Assembly (NCBI GenBank): GCA_947627205.1
Contig: CANQVE010000003.1
Location: 58,789-122,788 of the forward strand
Length of the DNA: 64,000 nucleotides
Source of the DNA: an uncultured Clostridia bacterium
GTDB taxonomy: Bacteria; Bacillota; Clostridia; Oscillospirales; Ruminococcaceae
Direction of reading: 5' to 3'
Under the pieces are notes generated by a model. It had not been told where the DNA came from, did no database searches, and saw nothing but the letters and a program-made list of their open reading frames with translations. Below, in pieces: positions 8,492 to 17,838 of this stretch (position 1 is the stretch's first letter; every line of letters begins with the position of its first letter). The position numbers and the translations under genes were made by a program.

Positions 8492-8959
8492 TTAGTATGT
8501 GGTAGAGGAAGAACTCTTCATCAAATATACAATGGTAAGTATATTTCCCAAAAGCGCAAGTATAACGCCTGCCCACATGAAATAAAAACCAACGCTGTAA
8601 TTATATAACTCATGTAGACCGCTCATATTGATGTTTATGAAAATATTCATCACTATTAGAAATATTGAGCCCGTGATGGCCGCTTTCATCTTTCCGCGCA
8701 ATGTACTTATAACTGCCTCTACAAGGAATATCCCGAATATAATAAAGTTTCGGATAAGCCCTCCTACGTTGCTTTCAGCGATAGTACTGAGCTCTGTAGC
8801 CATTTTTATCACGGTGAAAAAATTAAGATTGCTATAACCCAATATCTCGAGCTCCACGCGATATTCGGCATTTGCCGTATAAAACGGCAGGAAAACGCCT
8901 ATAAGCGCCAGAAGATAACCGCCAAGCGCCACAAAGACCGGTATAGGAATTTTTTTCAT
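8492..8959 (-). CDS. Small four-helix membrane protein of unknown function
   Basis: This 155-residue protein has about four hydrophobic segments (residues 8-28, 68-88, 91-110, 128-148) and no recognisable catalytic motif. The first ATG is supported by GGAGGT at good spacing. A consensus promoter on the minus strand (9026-9054) drives it as a single gene. It converges with the GH3 gene and follows the HAD gene on the same strand. No function can be assigned. Confidence 0.7.
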   Translation of the reverse strand: MKKIPIPVFVALGGYLLALIGVFLPFYTANAEYRVELEILGYSNLNFFTVIKMATELSTIAESNVGGLIRNFIIFGIFLVEAVISTLRGKMKAAITGSIFLIVMNIFININMSGLHELYNYSVGFYFMWAGVILALLGNILTIVYLMKSSSSTTY

Positions 8960-9025
8960 AGATTACCTCCAATTGAAATTTAGCTGATACGAATACTGAT
9001 CGTGAAAATTTCACATATCTTTCAC

Positions 9026-9054
9026 ATTATACACCCTTTTGATAATAATGTCAA
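9026..9054 (-). promoter_or_regulatory. Sigma-A promoter of the small membrane protein gene
   Basis: On the minus strand, TTGACA (9049-9054), a 17 bp spacer and TATAAT (9026-9031) match consensus exactly. Confidence 0.8.
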
Positions 9055-9084
9055 GAGCTGTAAGAGCTAAGATATAAGAAAAAT

Positions 9085-9645
9085 TTACAGGCTGTTTCCA
9101 ATTTTTAGCTCGTATGTTTCCCATTTGTTTATATAATCGTCAATAAACGGCGTTATATCGCCGTCTTTGCTTGTAGTCTCATCATACACGCCGACGACGT
9201 AAAAGCCTGCTTCTTTTGCGGTCTTTGCGGAAGTTATGGTGTCCTCAAACACCGCGCACTCCGATATATCCGCACCCAGACGCTCTGCGCACTGCAGAAA
9301 AATATCGGGCTTTTCCTTAAACGCTCCCGCCTCAAAGCAGTCTATCATAAACTCCATATAGTCCATAAGCGGTGTTTTTGAAACGAAAGGCTCGCTTACG
9401 TCCTTTCTTGTCGCGGTCGCTATACACATCTTTACGCCTCGGCGCTTTGCATTTTCGAGAAATTCAAGAACGCCGTCCTTTAAATTGACTTCATTCCGAT
9501 AATGCCCGCGCATATTATCAAAAACTTCTTCCCATTCTTCGGCGGTGGTGCGCGAGCTTACGCCTGCAACTGCACATTCCTTTCTCCAGAAGCTCATGCT
9601 GTCGCAGAGCGTTCCGTCCATATCGAATATGTAAAACTTTTTCAT
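9085..9645 (-). CDS. HAD-superfamily phosphatase (phosphoglycolate phosphatase / beta-phosphoglucomutase type)
   Basis: This 186-residue cytosolic protein has all four HAD motifs: DMDGT (D8 nucleophile, D10), IATAT, a lysine in FKEKPD, and the acidic VFEDTITSAKTAKEAG. A helical cap between motifs I and II places it with subclass I phosphatases acting on small phosphorylated sugars or glycolate. The substrate cannot be named. The start follows a CGGAGAAG site. A minus-strand promoter lies at 9675-9703, and the gene is divergent from the ABC transporter pair. Confidence 0.85.
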   Translation of the reverse strand: MKKFYIFDMDGTLCDSMSFWRKECAVAGVSSRTTAEEWEEVFDNMRGHYRNEVNLKDGVLEFLENAKRRGVKMCIATATRKDVSEPFVSKTPLMDYMEFMIDCFEAGAFKEKPDIFLQCAERLGADISECAVFEDTITSAKTAKEAGFYVVGVYDETTSKDGDITPFIDDYINKWETYELKIGNSL

Positions 9646-9674
9646 AGACTTCTCCGTTCTTGTTTACTGTTTAC

Positions 9675-9703
9675 ATTATACATTATTTTTCGTCATTTGT
9701 AAA
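9675..9703 (-). promoter_or_regulatory. Sigma-A promoter of the HAD gene
   Basis: Minus-strand TTTACA (9698-9703), a 17 bp spacer and TATAAT (9675-9680) lie about 30 bp upstream of the start codon. Confidence 0.65.
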
Positions 9704-9803
9704 GTGTTGAATTTTTTTACAAAAAATGCACACTTTTTTCTGTAATATGTTATAATAAATAGTATGTAACAAAAAGCAATCTAAGCGCTGAAAGGACAAA
9801 ATA

Positions 9804-10691
9804 ATGGTCAGAATACGAAATCTGAAAAAATCATACGGCAAATTCCCTGTGCTTCGCGGGCTGAATATGGACATCAACGACGGCGATGTTTACGGCTTTC
9901 TCGGAAGAAACGGCTGCGGAAAGTCTACAACGATGAACATAATCGCCGACGTTATCCCGAAAGACGACGGGGATATAGAGCTTGGCGGAGGAAAGCCCAT
10001 AACCATAGGCTATCTTCCCGAAAGCCCGACTATCTTCGGCTATATGACCGCGAGAGAATACCTCGGATATATCGCCGCCTGCGCGGAGTATGACGGAGAT
10101 ATCAGCAACAGAGTTTCGGAAGTTCTCGATATAGTCGGGCTTCTTAACGCCGCGGACAGACGCGCAAAGGGATTTTCGCGCGGAATGACGCAAAGACTCG
10201 GAATGGGCGCGGCTATCATCAAAAAGCCCGATTTGCTCATTTTCGACGAACCGACTTCTGCGCTTGATCCTCAAGGCAGACTTGAGGTTATTGAAATAAT
10301 AAACCGCCTTAAAAACCTCGGAAGCACTATAGTTCTTTCAACGCATATCCTCTCGGACGTTGAGAGAGTGGCGAACCGCATAGGCATAATGAACGGGGGA
10401 GTTCTTGCGGAAGAGGGTTCTCTGCGCGAGATACTGAAAAGGCACGGCGGCGACGTTATCAACCTCCGCGTCAGAAACCTTACACAGGAGGGAAAAATAG
10501 CGCTTTTAAAAGTCGATTTCGCAAGAGCGGAATATGACAACAACATCGGTCTTTTCCGCTTTGGAACGGAAAACGCGGAGGACGCTTCGCGCAGGCTGAT
10601 AAAAATACTTTCCGACAACGACATGACCGTCGAGAGCTTCAATATCGGAACGGCTACTCTTGAAGAAGTTTTCAAAAAGGTGGTGGGCTGA
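9804..10691 (+). CDS. ABC transporter ATP-binding protein
   Basis: This 295-residue ATPase has Walker A GRNGCGKST (34-42), a signature of the form FSRGMTQRL in place of LSGGQ, Walker B LLIFDEP, and the H-loop in LSTHIL. A C-terminal extension of about 80 residues is typical of the ABC-2 exporter (CcmA/NatA) group. It would power the membrane protein encoded immediately downstream. A TATAAT at 9751-9756 is the likely -10; the -35 is weak. The substrate is unknown. Confidence 0.9.
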   Translation: MVRIRNLKKSYGKFPVLRGLNMDINDGDVYGFLGRNGCGKSTTMNIIADVIPKDDGDIELGGGKPITIGYLPESPTIFGYMTAREYLGYIAACAEYDGDISNRVSEVLDIVGLLNAADRRAKGFSRGMTQRLGMGAAIIKKPDLLIFDEPTSALDPQGRLEVIEIINRLKNLGSTIVLSTHILSDVERVANRIGIMNGGVLAEEGSLREILKRHGGDVINLRVRNLTQEGKIALLKVDFARAEYDNNIGLFRFGTENAEDASRRLIKILSDNDMTVESFNIGTATLEEVFKKVVG

Positions 10692-10692
10692 A

Positions 10693-11586
10693 ATGCAGTT
10701 CAAATATTGTTTTAAAAAAGAATGGTCACAGTTTTCGAGGACATTCAGGCTCCTTGCGCTCGTTTTGATATTTTTCGCAATGTTCTTGTCTTATCCCGCG
10801 CTTTTCGGTTTTGCAGGCTCAGTTCTTAATCAAGATTTTACCGAAAGCCCGTCCATAGAAGAATCGGCGGTCGTTTCCCTCAATACGGTCAAAACTTCTG
10901 CCAATGACATTATGTCCGAAATAGATATGGACGCGATGATGGATATGTATTCCGACGCGGGAATTATGTTCGGAACTACCGTAGTCCTGACGCTGCCGAG
11001 CTGTGTGCTTGTTGCAATGCTTTTGTTCATGTCCGCGGCGGGAGGAGAGCAGAAAAAGAGGGCGATGATAGTTCCCCTGAGCAGCGGGCTTAAATTTAAA
11101 AACTACCTTATCCCAAAGTTTATTATCTACCCTCTTTTCGCATTTGCGATAACTTTCCTCAGCACGGTATTTGCGGGAGTTACCTGCAATATCATTTTCC
11201 CGAACAATCATACGCCGGCGGTAAATATGCTTGTTGCGGCGCTCCTTGCTGGAATTTATGTCATGTTTATAGTGACCGTTCATCTTTCGCTCGGACTTTG
11301 CACTTCGCGCCCGGGAATTATGGCGGCGGCTATTTATGTCGGATCGTCTGTCGTTCAAAGCCTTTTGCAGGGCTTCGGCATAACCGAATACCACCCGTTT
11401 GCGATAAGCTCAATGATAAGCGATATGCTGATGATGCCCGAATATTCTTTTGCGGACAATATGATGAATATTATCGTAACGATCGTAATTTCAATTGCCG
11501 TGTGCATTGTGATGTTCTTCCTTGCGCTCGGAGTTCTCAATGCGAAAAAGATAAACAACCGCGAAGAGATAAAGCCCGAGTTCTGA
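10693..11586 (+). CDS. ABC-2 type transporter permease
   Basis: The start is placed at ATG 10693, directly after the ATPase stop codon and behind AAGGTGGTGG; an upstream in-frame ATG would overlap the ATPase gene by 32 bp. The 297-residue protein has about six membrane segments: one at residues 20-40, a long exposed loop of about 60 residues, then five clustered segments. It forms the membrane half of the exporter with the preceding ATPase. The cargo cannot be inferred. Confidence 0.85.
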   Translation: MQFKYCFKKEWSQFSRTFRLLALVLIFFAMFLSYPALFGFAGSVLNQDFTESPSIEESAVVSLNTVKTSANDIMSEIDMDAMMDMYSDAGIMFGTTVVLTLPSCVLVAMLLFMSAAGGEQKKRAMIVPLSSGLKFKNYLIPKFIIYPLFAFAITFLSTVFAGVTCNIIFPNNHTPAVNMLVAALLAGIYVMFIVTVHLSLGLCTSRPGIMAAAIYVGSSVVQSLLQGFGITEYHPFAISSMISDMLMMPEYSFADNMMNIIVTIVISIAVCIVMFFLALGVLNAKKINNREEIKPEF

Positions 11587-11658
11587 AAAACTTCCGAATA
11601 TAAACAAGCGGGACTTCATAAATTTATGATAATCTAATGCATATAAAGGAGAAAGAAA

Positions 11659-13008
11659 ATGGCAAAGTATTTCGGAACGGACGGTTTCCGCGGGGAAGCA
11701 AACAAGGGGCTTACCGTTGAACACGCCTTTAAGATAGGGAGATTTTTGGGATATTATTACAGAAATCAGCGCAGGAGATGTCAGGTAGTTATAGGAAAGG
11801 ACACCCGCAGAAGCTCGTATATGCTCGAATTTGCGCTGACGGCGGGACTTACGGCTTCGGGCGCGGACGCTTATCTTCTCCATGTAACGACAACGCCGTC
11901 GGTCTCTTATGTTGTAAGAACGGACGACTTCGACTGCGGAATAATGATATCCGCTTCGCACAATCCCTTTTATGACAACGGCATAAAGCTCTTCAACTCG
12001 CGCGGCGAGAAAATGGACGATACTGTTATAACCGAGATTGAGCGTTATCTTGACGGGGAGATACCCGAAGTACCTCTTGCGACGGGAAAGGACATAGGAC
12101 GCGCTTCGGACTATTCCGCGGGAAGAAACCGCTATATAGGCTATCTTATTTCACTTGCGGTACATTCATTCAAAGGAAAGCGTATCGGGCTTGACTGTGC
12201 GAACGGTTCGGCGTTTACTGTCGCAAAGAGCGTTTTTGACGCGCTCGGCGCGAAAACGTATGTCATAAATCAAAAGCCCGACGGCTACAACATAAACACC
12301 GCCTGCGGCTCTACGCATATCGAGGGGCTTGTTTCGCTCGTAAGGGAAGAACAGCTCGACTGCGGATTTGCGTTTGACGGTGACGCAGACAGGTGCATTG
12401 CGGTAGACGAAAATGCAGAAGTTGTAGACGGCGACAAAATTCTGTATATATGCGGAAGTTATCTGAAAGAAACGGGTAAACTTGACAAAAACACCGTCGT
12501 TACGACTGTTATGTCGAATTTAGGACTTTACAAGGCGTTTGACGAGCTGGGGATAAGCTATGAAAAGACCGCTGTCGGAGATAAGTATGTATACGAATGC
12601 ATGAACGAACACAGCTATATCCTCGGCGGGGAGAACAGCGGGCATATTATTTTCAGCAATTATGCCAACACGGGCGACGGCATAATAACGGCGCTGAAGA
12701 TAATGCAGGTGATATGCGCGAAGAAAACTACGCTTTCACAGCTGTGCAAGGGAATGACGGTATATCCGCAGATACTGAAGAATGTCAGAGTGACTGACAA
12801 GAACGCAGTTTTAAACGACACAGACGTTCAGAACGCAGTAAAAGCCGCGGAAGAAGCCCTCGGAACGGACGGCAGGGTTCTGGTAAGACCGTCGGGAACA
12901 GAACCGCTTTTGAGGATAATGACCGAAGCAAAGACAAAAGAGCTTTGCGAGAAGTATATTGAGGATATTGAAAAGGTCGTAAGGGAAAAAGGCTTCGTGC
13001 TGGAGTGA
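11659..13008 (+). CDS. glmM: Phosphoglucosamine mutase
   Basis: GlmM converts glucosamine-6-phosphate to glucosamine-1-phosphate for UDP-GlcNAc and peptidoglycan synthesis. The 449-residue length matches the family. The phosphoserine loop ISASHNP contains S100, the metal loop is FDGDADRC, the sugar-binding region is GGENSGH, and the phosphate-binding region is RPSGTEPLLR. AAAGGAG precedes the ATG. It is followed by a terminator at 13013-13041. The distance from the ABC pair (72 bp) leaves cotranscription open. Confidence 0.96.
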   Translation: MAKYFGTDGFRGEANKGLTVEHAFKIGRFLGYYYRNQRRRCQVVIGKDTRRSSYMLEFALTAGLTASGADAYLLHVTTTPSVSYVVRTDDFDCGIMISASHNPFYDNGIKLFNSRGEKMDDTVITEIERYLDGEIPEVPLATGKDIGRASDYSAGRNRYIGYLISLAVHSFKGKRIGLDCANGSAFTVAKSVFDALGAKTYVINQKPDGYNINTACGSTHIEGLVSLVREEQLDCGFAFDGDADRCIAVDENAEVVDGDKILYICGSYLKETGKLDKNTVVTTVMSNLGLYKAFDELGISYEKTAVGDKYVYECMNEHSYILGGENSGHIIFSNYANTGDGIITALKIMQVICAKKTTLSQLCKGMTVYPQILKNVRVTDKNAVLNDTDVQNAVKAAEEALGTDGRVLVRPSGTEPLLRIMTEAKTKELCEKYIEDIEKVVREKGFVLE

Positions 13009-13012
13009 TAAT

Positions 13013-13041
13013 AAAAAGGCAGGAAAGATCCTGCCTTTTTC
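13013..13041 (+). terminator. Rho-independent terminator of glmM
   Basis: GGCAGG (13018-13023) pairs with CCTGCC (13030-13035), flanked by A5 and T5 runs. Confidence 0.85.
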
Positions 13042-13184
13042 CTGTTTTATAGGTACATTGCCGAAAGGAAGTTCGCTTATTAATTTCGTTGTTTTGACTT
13101 AAAGGCACGCAGCCGCAACAAATTCCTACACCCAAACGCGTTCCGAGCTGACGGACGCCGCGCCGTTTCGCAGCTTCGCCGCGA

Positions 13185-13330
13185 CCAGAGGGCAAAAATT
13201 TTTTGAAAAAAATTTTTTACCTCTGGACTCCCTTTTCAAAAAACTTTCGTGCGACGCCCGTTAGGTCGTTTGAAAACTTAAAGCGCTTTTCCGCTCAAAA
13301 CAGCTTCTTGCCTCTTGCTTCTAACTTCTA
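13185..13330 (-). repeat. R1 multi-hairpin repeat, partial inverted copy
   Basis: CCAGAGGG (13185-13192) and CCTCTGG (13220-13226) bracket alternating A and T runs. The shared block TTTTCAAAAAACTTTCG, the CGCCCGTTAGGTCGTTTG block and the GAGCGGAAAAG block follow, ending in GAGGCTAGA-type units. Read on the minus strand, it matches the left half of the full copy at 22064-22395. It fills most of the 330 bp between glmM and the PPTase gene; I see no gene there. Confidence 0.65.
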
Positions 13331-13338
13331 GCCTCTAG

Positions 13339-13965
13339 TTAAACTTTCTTCACAAACTCGGAGAGCAAGTCCGACATTTTTACCTCTTGTACTTTCGCGT
13401 CTGCCGCGCCTTTTCCCGAAACTCCGACAAAAAACTCGTCTAACTCTATCGCCGCCGTATCGGGAACGCTGTTTGCGGGAATAGTCCTCATATCCCGCGT
13501 TATGCCTATACCGAGGCGCTTTAAAAACGCTTCTTTCTTTACCCATATCCGCAGAAAATCTTCGGTCGATTTTATTTCATTCCGCTCGTCACTTGAAAGT
13601 GCACGCTCGTATATCCGCTCGTTTACTTCTCTCTCCCTGCTCTCGATATCGACGCCTATTTCCTTTTCTTCCGAAAATGCAACGGCTATTGCGCCCTTTG
13701 TATGCGACAATGAAAAGAACAATCCGCCGTCCTTTAAATACGGCTTTCCGTAGCTCCCCTTTGCAAACGACAGCTTTTTCATAGGCGTGCCTGTCCGCTT
13801 TTCAATTTCTTTAAGCAATAACAGCCGCGACAAAAGCGCGTTTATCCTGTCGGTATCTCCCGCTTTTTTCATAACAGATTTTCTCCTCGCGCCGTCAAGA
13901 CAGCCGAGATATCCCGAAATTTCTTCCCATGCCGTGTTTCCCGTCTTTAAAACCAGAATTTCCAT
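13339..13965 (-). CDS. Sfp-type 4'-phosphopantetheinyl transferase
   Basis: This 208-residue enzyme would transfer the phosphopantetheine arm from coenzyme A to a carrier protein. The family metal site is visible as GVDIES (D106, E108), with the second signature FLRIWVKKEAFLKRLG (138-152, E145). SLSHTKG corresponds to the substrate-binding strand. An AGAGGT ribosome-binding site lies in the 14 bp gap behind the GH94 gene, so the two form an operon. No carrier protein, NRPS or PKS gene is in the window, so its target is unknown. Confidence 0.86.
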   Translation of the reverse strand: MEILVLKTGNTAWEEISGYLGCLDGARRKSVMKKAGDTDRINALLSRLLLLKEIEKRTGTPMKKLSFAKGSYGKPYLKDGGLFFSLSHTKGAIAVAFSEEKEIGVDIESREREVNERIYERALSSDERNEIKSTEDFLRIWVKKEAFLKRLGIGITRDMRTIPANSVPDTAAIELDEFFVGVSGKGAADAKVQEVKMSDLLSEFVKKV

Positions 13966-13979
13966 ATTTACCTCTTATT

Positions 13980-16355
13980 TCACATTTCAACTTCTATCTC
14001 ATTTACATCTTTGAGAATTTCCGCAGGTATATAATTTCCCGAAAGTTTTTCGCCGTTTATTGTCACAGCCTTTACGCCGTGCTGTGAGCCGTTAGGATTT
14101 GATACCTTTATATCAAGGAGCTTTCCGCGAAAACGTTTTTTCATTGAAAACTCTTTCCATTCGCCCGGTATTGACGGATCTATCTTTATTCCGTTTGCGT
14201 CGGGTATAAGTCCTAAAATTCCCTCTACAGTTCCCACCATAACGGTAGAAGCCGTTCCCGTAAGCCAGTGAACATGCGCTCTGCCCGCAAACGCGCTGTC
14301 CTTGCCCTCGACAAATTGTCCGTATACATACGGTTCAAGAACGCGTTTTTCGGCAATGTCGTTGTAAGTTGCGGGAGAAGCCTCTTTCCAATATTTGTAT
14401 GCATTGTTTCCTCTGCCGAGCTTTGCTTCTGCGAGAATAAGCCAGCCCTGGGGCTGTGAGAAAATGCCCGCGTTTTCTTTTACGCATACGTTATAGCAGT
14501 GCATAAGCGCGCCCTCAAACGCATGATCTACATACGGCGGATACATTACCATTGCGCCGTATGGGGTGTTAAGCTCGCGTTCAACACTGTCAAGCGCTTT
14601 TTCTCCGCGCTCCTTTCCCGCAAATCCCGAAATTACAGCCCAACTCTGGGGATTGAGCCACATAGAGGCTTCGGGATCGGTATGCTGTCCGATAATTTCG
14701 CCCGTTTCACGGTAACCGCGAATAAACCTGTCGCCGTCCCAGCAGTTGTCAAGTATCCTGCTTAAACGCCCGTTTATCTCGTCTAGGTATTTTATATATT
14801 CCCCGTCGTTTTCAAGCTCCGCAAACTCGCGCATTATCTTTATCGCATACACAAGCTGAAACGCCACAAACGTGCTTTCGCCCTTTTTGCCGAGCCTCAA
14901 ACAGTCGTTCCAGTCGGCGTGAAGTCCCGCGGGCATTCCGTGTGCGCCGAGGTTGTTCATTGAAAAGCCTATCGCGCGCTTTAAATGCTCATATACCGAG
15001 CCTTTCTCGCCGTTGTTCGCGAAAAGTATTTCCTCATCAAGAAACGCTCTGTCTCCGCTCTCGCCGATATACTTGTATACAGTAGGAAACAGCCACAGCG
15101 CGTCGTCCGCGCGGTAGGACGGGTGTCCTGTTTCGCGGACATAGCTCTCGTCGTCGGGGGTGTTTTCCTCTCCCGCTTTGTGGGTGTATTTAACGAGCGG
15201 AAGCCCCGCGCCGTTTGTAACCTGCGCCGAGAACATAAACTTTATCTGCTCTTTCGCCTTTTCGGGCGCTAGGTGGATAACGCCCTGAATGTCCTGAACG
15301 GTGTCGCGGTAGCCGTAGCCGTTTCTAAGTCCGCAGTAAATAAACGACGCGGCTCTCGACCATGTAAATGTTATAAAACAGTTGTAGCTGTTCCAGACAT
15401 TCACCATATTGTTGAAATCATCATCGGGAGTTTTGACTTGAAGATTATTGAGCTTTGAATGCCAGAAAGTTTTAAGCTCGGAAATTTCCCGTTCGACAGT
15501 GCCTTTTTCGGCATATCCTGCGATAATTTCTTTTGCTTCGTTCTCGTCTTTCTGTCCGAGGATATAAACTATTTCCCGCGTTTCTCCCGCTTTAAGCTCA
15601 ATATCGCTCTGCAATGCACCGACAGAGTTTCCGCAGAAATTAAGCTCGTTTGAAAGCCCGTTTTCAATTCCCACAGGATTTGAATAACTCCTGTAATTTC
15701 CGAGGAATTTCTCTCTGTCCCCGCAGTATGCCGAAACTTCCGCGCCCGAAACGCCGAAAAACCTCGATATCCCGCCCTCTGTTTCATTTTCGCGCTGGAG
15801 AATGAAGTTGCCCTTGAAATAAGTGTGAGTGATAAAAAGCGTGTATTGAAGATTTACGCCGTCCTGCTCGTAATTGTTGTCGTTTACAAATTCGCAGACG
15901 CCTGTTACGGACAGCTTTCGGGGCTTTTCGTCATTGTTTGTTATCTTTAAAGCCCAGACCTCGTAGGTCTTGTTCTGCGGAACATAATAGCTCGTTTCGG
16001 TCTTTATATTGTCATACTCCGAAGAAATGACAGTATAGCCCGTTCCGTGACGGCATTCGCTTTTATACCTTTCAAGGCTCTTGCAGACGGGCGACCACGA
16101 GCCGCTCCAGTATTCTCCGCTTTCGCCGTCCTTGATGTAGATGTATCTGCCCGGCTTGTCGTTTGACATGGTGTTAAAGCGCTGGCGCAGTATCCTGCCG
16201 TTTGCTCCGCTTTTCTCAAAACTGTAGCCGTCGGCGTTGTTCGATATCATAGCGCCGTATTCGGGAGAACCGAGATAGTTTACCCACGCCGCGGGAGTAT
16301 CGGGTTTTGTGATGACATATTCCTTGTTCAGCTCGTCAAAGTGACCATAGTTCAT
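13980..16355 (-). CDS. GH94 glycoside phosphorylase (probable cellobiose phosphorylase)
   Basis: The 791-residue cytosolic enzyme aligns by eye with the cellobiose/chitobiose phosphorylase family along its whole length. The N-terminus FDELNKEYVITKPDTP..WVNYLG is typical. GYRDTVQD and GLHADWNDCLRLG surround the general acid, predicted as D484. It would split cellobiose (or a related beta-glucoside or chitobiose) with phosphate into a sugar-1-phosphate and a free sugar, saving ATP. Cellobiose is preferred by general resemblance; chitobiose is a real alternative. AAGGAG precedes the ATG. The 193 bp to purD hold both divergent promoters. Confidence 0.85.
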   Translation of the reverse strand: MNYGHFDELNKEYVITKPDTPAAWVNYLGSPEYGAMISNNADGYSFEKSGANGRILRQRFNTMSNDKPGRYIYIKDGESGEYWSGSWSPVCKSLERYKSECRHGTGYTVISSEYDNIKTETSYYVPQNKTYEVWALKITNNDEKPRKLSVTGVCEFVNDNNYEQDGVNLQYTLFITHTYFKGNFILQRENETEGGISRFFGVSGAEVSAYCGDREKFLGNYRSYSNPVGIENGLSNELNFCGNSVGALQSDIELKAGETREIVYILGQKDENEAKEIIAGYAEKGTVEREISELKTFWHSKLNNLQVKTPDDDFNNMVNVWNSYNCFITFTWSRAASFIYCGLRNGYGYRDTVQDIQGVIHLAPEKAKEQIKFMFSAQVTNGAGLPLVKYTHKAGEENTPDDESYVRETGHPSYRADDALWLFPTVYKYIGESGDRAFLDEEILFANNGEKGSVYEHLKRAIGFSMNNLGAHGMPAGLHADWNDCLRLGKKGESTFVAFQLVYAIKIMREFAELENDGEYIKYLDEINGRLSRILDNCWDGDRFIRGYRETGEIIGQHTDPEASMWLNPQSWAVISGFAGKERGEKALDSVERELNTPYGAMVMYPPYVDHAFEGALMHCYNVCVKENAGIFSQPQGWLILAEAKLGRGNNAYKYWKEASPATYNDIAEKRVLEPYVYGQFVEGKDSAFAGRAHVHWLTGTASTVMVGTVEGILGLIPDANGIKIDPSIPGEWKEFSMKKRFRGKLLDIKVSNPNGSQHGVKAVTINGEKLSGNYIPAEILKDVNEIEVEM

Positions 16356-16484
16356 AATGTTTTCTCCTTGTTTTCAAATTCATCTTAATATAATTATACC
16401 GCATTTCAAAAAATAAACAAGGGCGGTAATTTATACAAATTATCCCGCTAAAAATTGTGCAATATGACATCTCGCAAAAAACTA

Positions 16485-16513
16485 TTGTAATTCTCGCCGA
16501 ATTGTAGTATAAT
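16485..16513 (+). promoter_or_regulatory. Sigma-A promoter of purD
   Basis: TTGTAA (16485-16490), 17 bp, TATAAT (16508-16513), 36 bp ahead of the purD ATG. Confidence 0.75.
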
Positions 16514-16548
16514 GTTTATGTAAATTTATTGCGAAAGGAATTATTAAA

Positions 16549-17838
16549 ATGAATATTCTTATAGTCGGCGGAGGCGGCCGCGAACACGCAATTGCTTACG
16601 CTCTTAAAAAATCACCGAAAGTTGAAAAACTCTACTGCGCTCCGGGAAACGCGGGTATTTCGAGAATTGCCGAGTGCTTCCCCGTAAAGGCGACGGAAAT
16701 TGACGGGATAGTTGAGCTTGCAAAAAAGCTGATGCCCGATTATGTCTTTGTTGCGCCCGACGATCCGCTCGTAATGGGAATGGTAGACAGGCTAAATGAA
16801 GCAGGCTTCAAGACTTTCGGTCCCCGCGCAAATGCCGCGATCTTAGAGGGAAGCAAGGCTTTTTCAAAATCCCTTATGAAAAAATACAATATCCCTACGG
16901 CGGCTTATGAAACGTTTACGGACGCGGAAAAGGCTGTCGCTTACATAAAGGAAAAGAACAGCTATCCCGCTGTTATAAAATGCGACGGGCTTGCGCTCGG
17001 AAAGGGCGTAATTATCGCACAGAATTTTGAGGAGGCAAAGGCTGCCGTAAAGTCCATGATGATAGACCAGAAGTTCGGAAAGAGCGGCGCGGAAGTCGTT
17101 ATCGAGGAGTTTATGCGGGGCGTTGAAGTAACAGTCCTTGCGTTTACGGACGGAAAGACCGTAAAGCCTATGATATCTTCAATGGATCACAAGCGCGCTC
17201 TTGACAATGACGAGGGACTGAACACGGGCGGAATGGGAACTATCGCGCCCAACCCGTTTTATACAAAAGAAATTGCCGAAGAATGTATGAAAAATATCTT
17301 CGTTCCGACAATAAATGCCATGCGGGCGGAGGGCAGACCTTTCAAGGGCTGTCTGTATTTCGGGCTTATGCTGACAGATGAGGGCGCAAAGGTCGTAGAG
17401 TATAACTGCCGTTTCGGCGATCCCGAAACGCAGGTCGTTCTTCCGCTTCTTGAAACGGATCTTGTTGACATAATCGAAGCGATTTACGAGGAAAGACTTG
17501 ACAAACTTGACATAAAGTGGAGCGGAAATTCCTGCGCGTGCGTAGTTATTGCGAGCGGAGGTTATCCCGAAAAATACGAAACGGGAAAAGAAATTTCGGG
17601 TATTGACGAAAACGGTCAGCTTTCGGACAATTCCGCGTTCGTTTATCATGCGGGAACAAAGCTCGAAAACGGAAAATTCCTCACCGCAGGCGGGCGTGTT
17701 TTAGGCGTTACCGCGACGGGAAACGACCTGAAGTCCGCGCTTGAAACGGCATATAAATCGGTCGGCGAAATATCTTTTGACAAGGCTCATTTCCGTCATG
17801 ACATAGGCGCAAGAGCGCTTTCTTTCGACAAAGTATGA
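16549..17838 (+). CDS. purD: Phosphoribosylamine-glycine ligase
   Basis: This ATP-grasp enzyme joins phosphoribosylamine and glycine to form GAR, the second committed step of purine synthesis. The 429-residue length is typical. Visible signatures are GGGGREHA at the N-terminus, the ATP-grasp region YPAVIKCDGLALGKGV, the GARS motif RFGDPETQ and the C-terminal GGRVLGVTATG. It stands apart from other pur genes here and shares a 4 bp stop/start overlap (ATGA) with the downstream RNA methyltransferase, so the two are translationally coupled. Confidence 0.97.
   Translation: MNILIVGGGGREHAIAYALKKSPKVEKLYCAPGNAGISRIAECFPVKATEIDGIVELAKKLMPDYVFVAPDDPLVMGMVDRLNEAGFKTFGPRANAAILEGSKAFSKSLMKKYNIPTAAYETFTDAEKAVAYIKEKNSYPAVIKCDGLALGKGVIIAQNFEEAKAAVKSMMIDQKFGKSGAEVVIEEFMRGVEVTVLAFTDGKTVKPMISSMDHKRALDNDEGLNTGGMGTIAPNPFYTKEIAEECMKNIFVPTINAMRAEGRPFKGCLYFGLMLTDEGAKVVEYNCRFGDPETQVVLPLLETDLVDIIEAIYEERLDKLDIKWSGNSCACVVIASGGYPEKYETGKEISGIDENGQLSDNSAFVYHAGTKLENGKFLTAGGRVLGVTATGNDLKSALETAYKSVGEISFDKAHFRHDIGARALSFDKV

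Noticed and set aside
13339..16355. A natural-product cluster suggested by the Sfp-type phosphopantetheinyl transferase
   Set aside because: No carrier protein, synthetase or polyketide synthase gene is in the window; the partner gene is a sugar phosphorylase.
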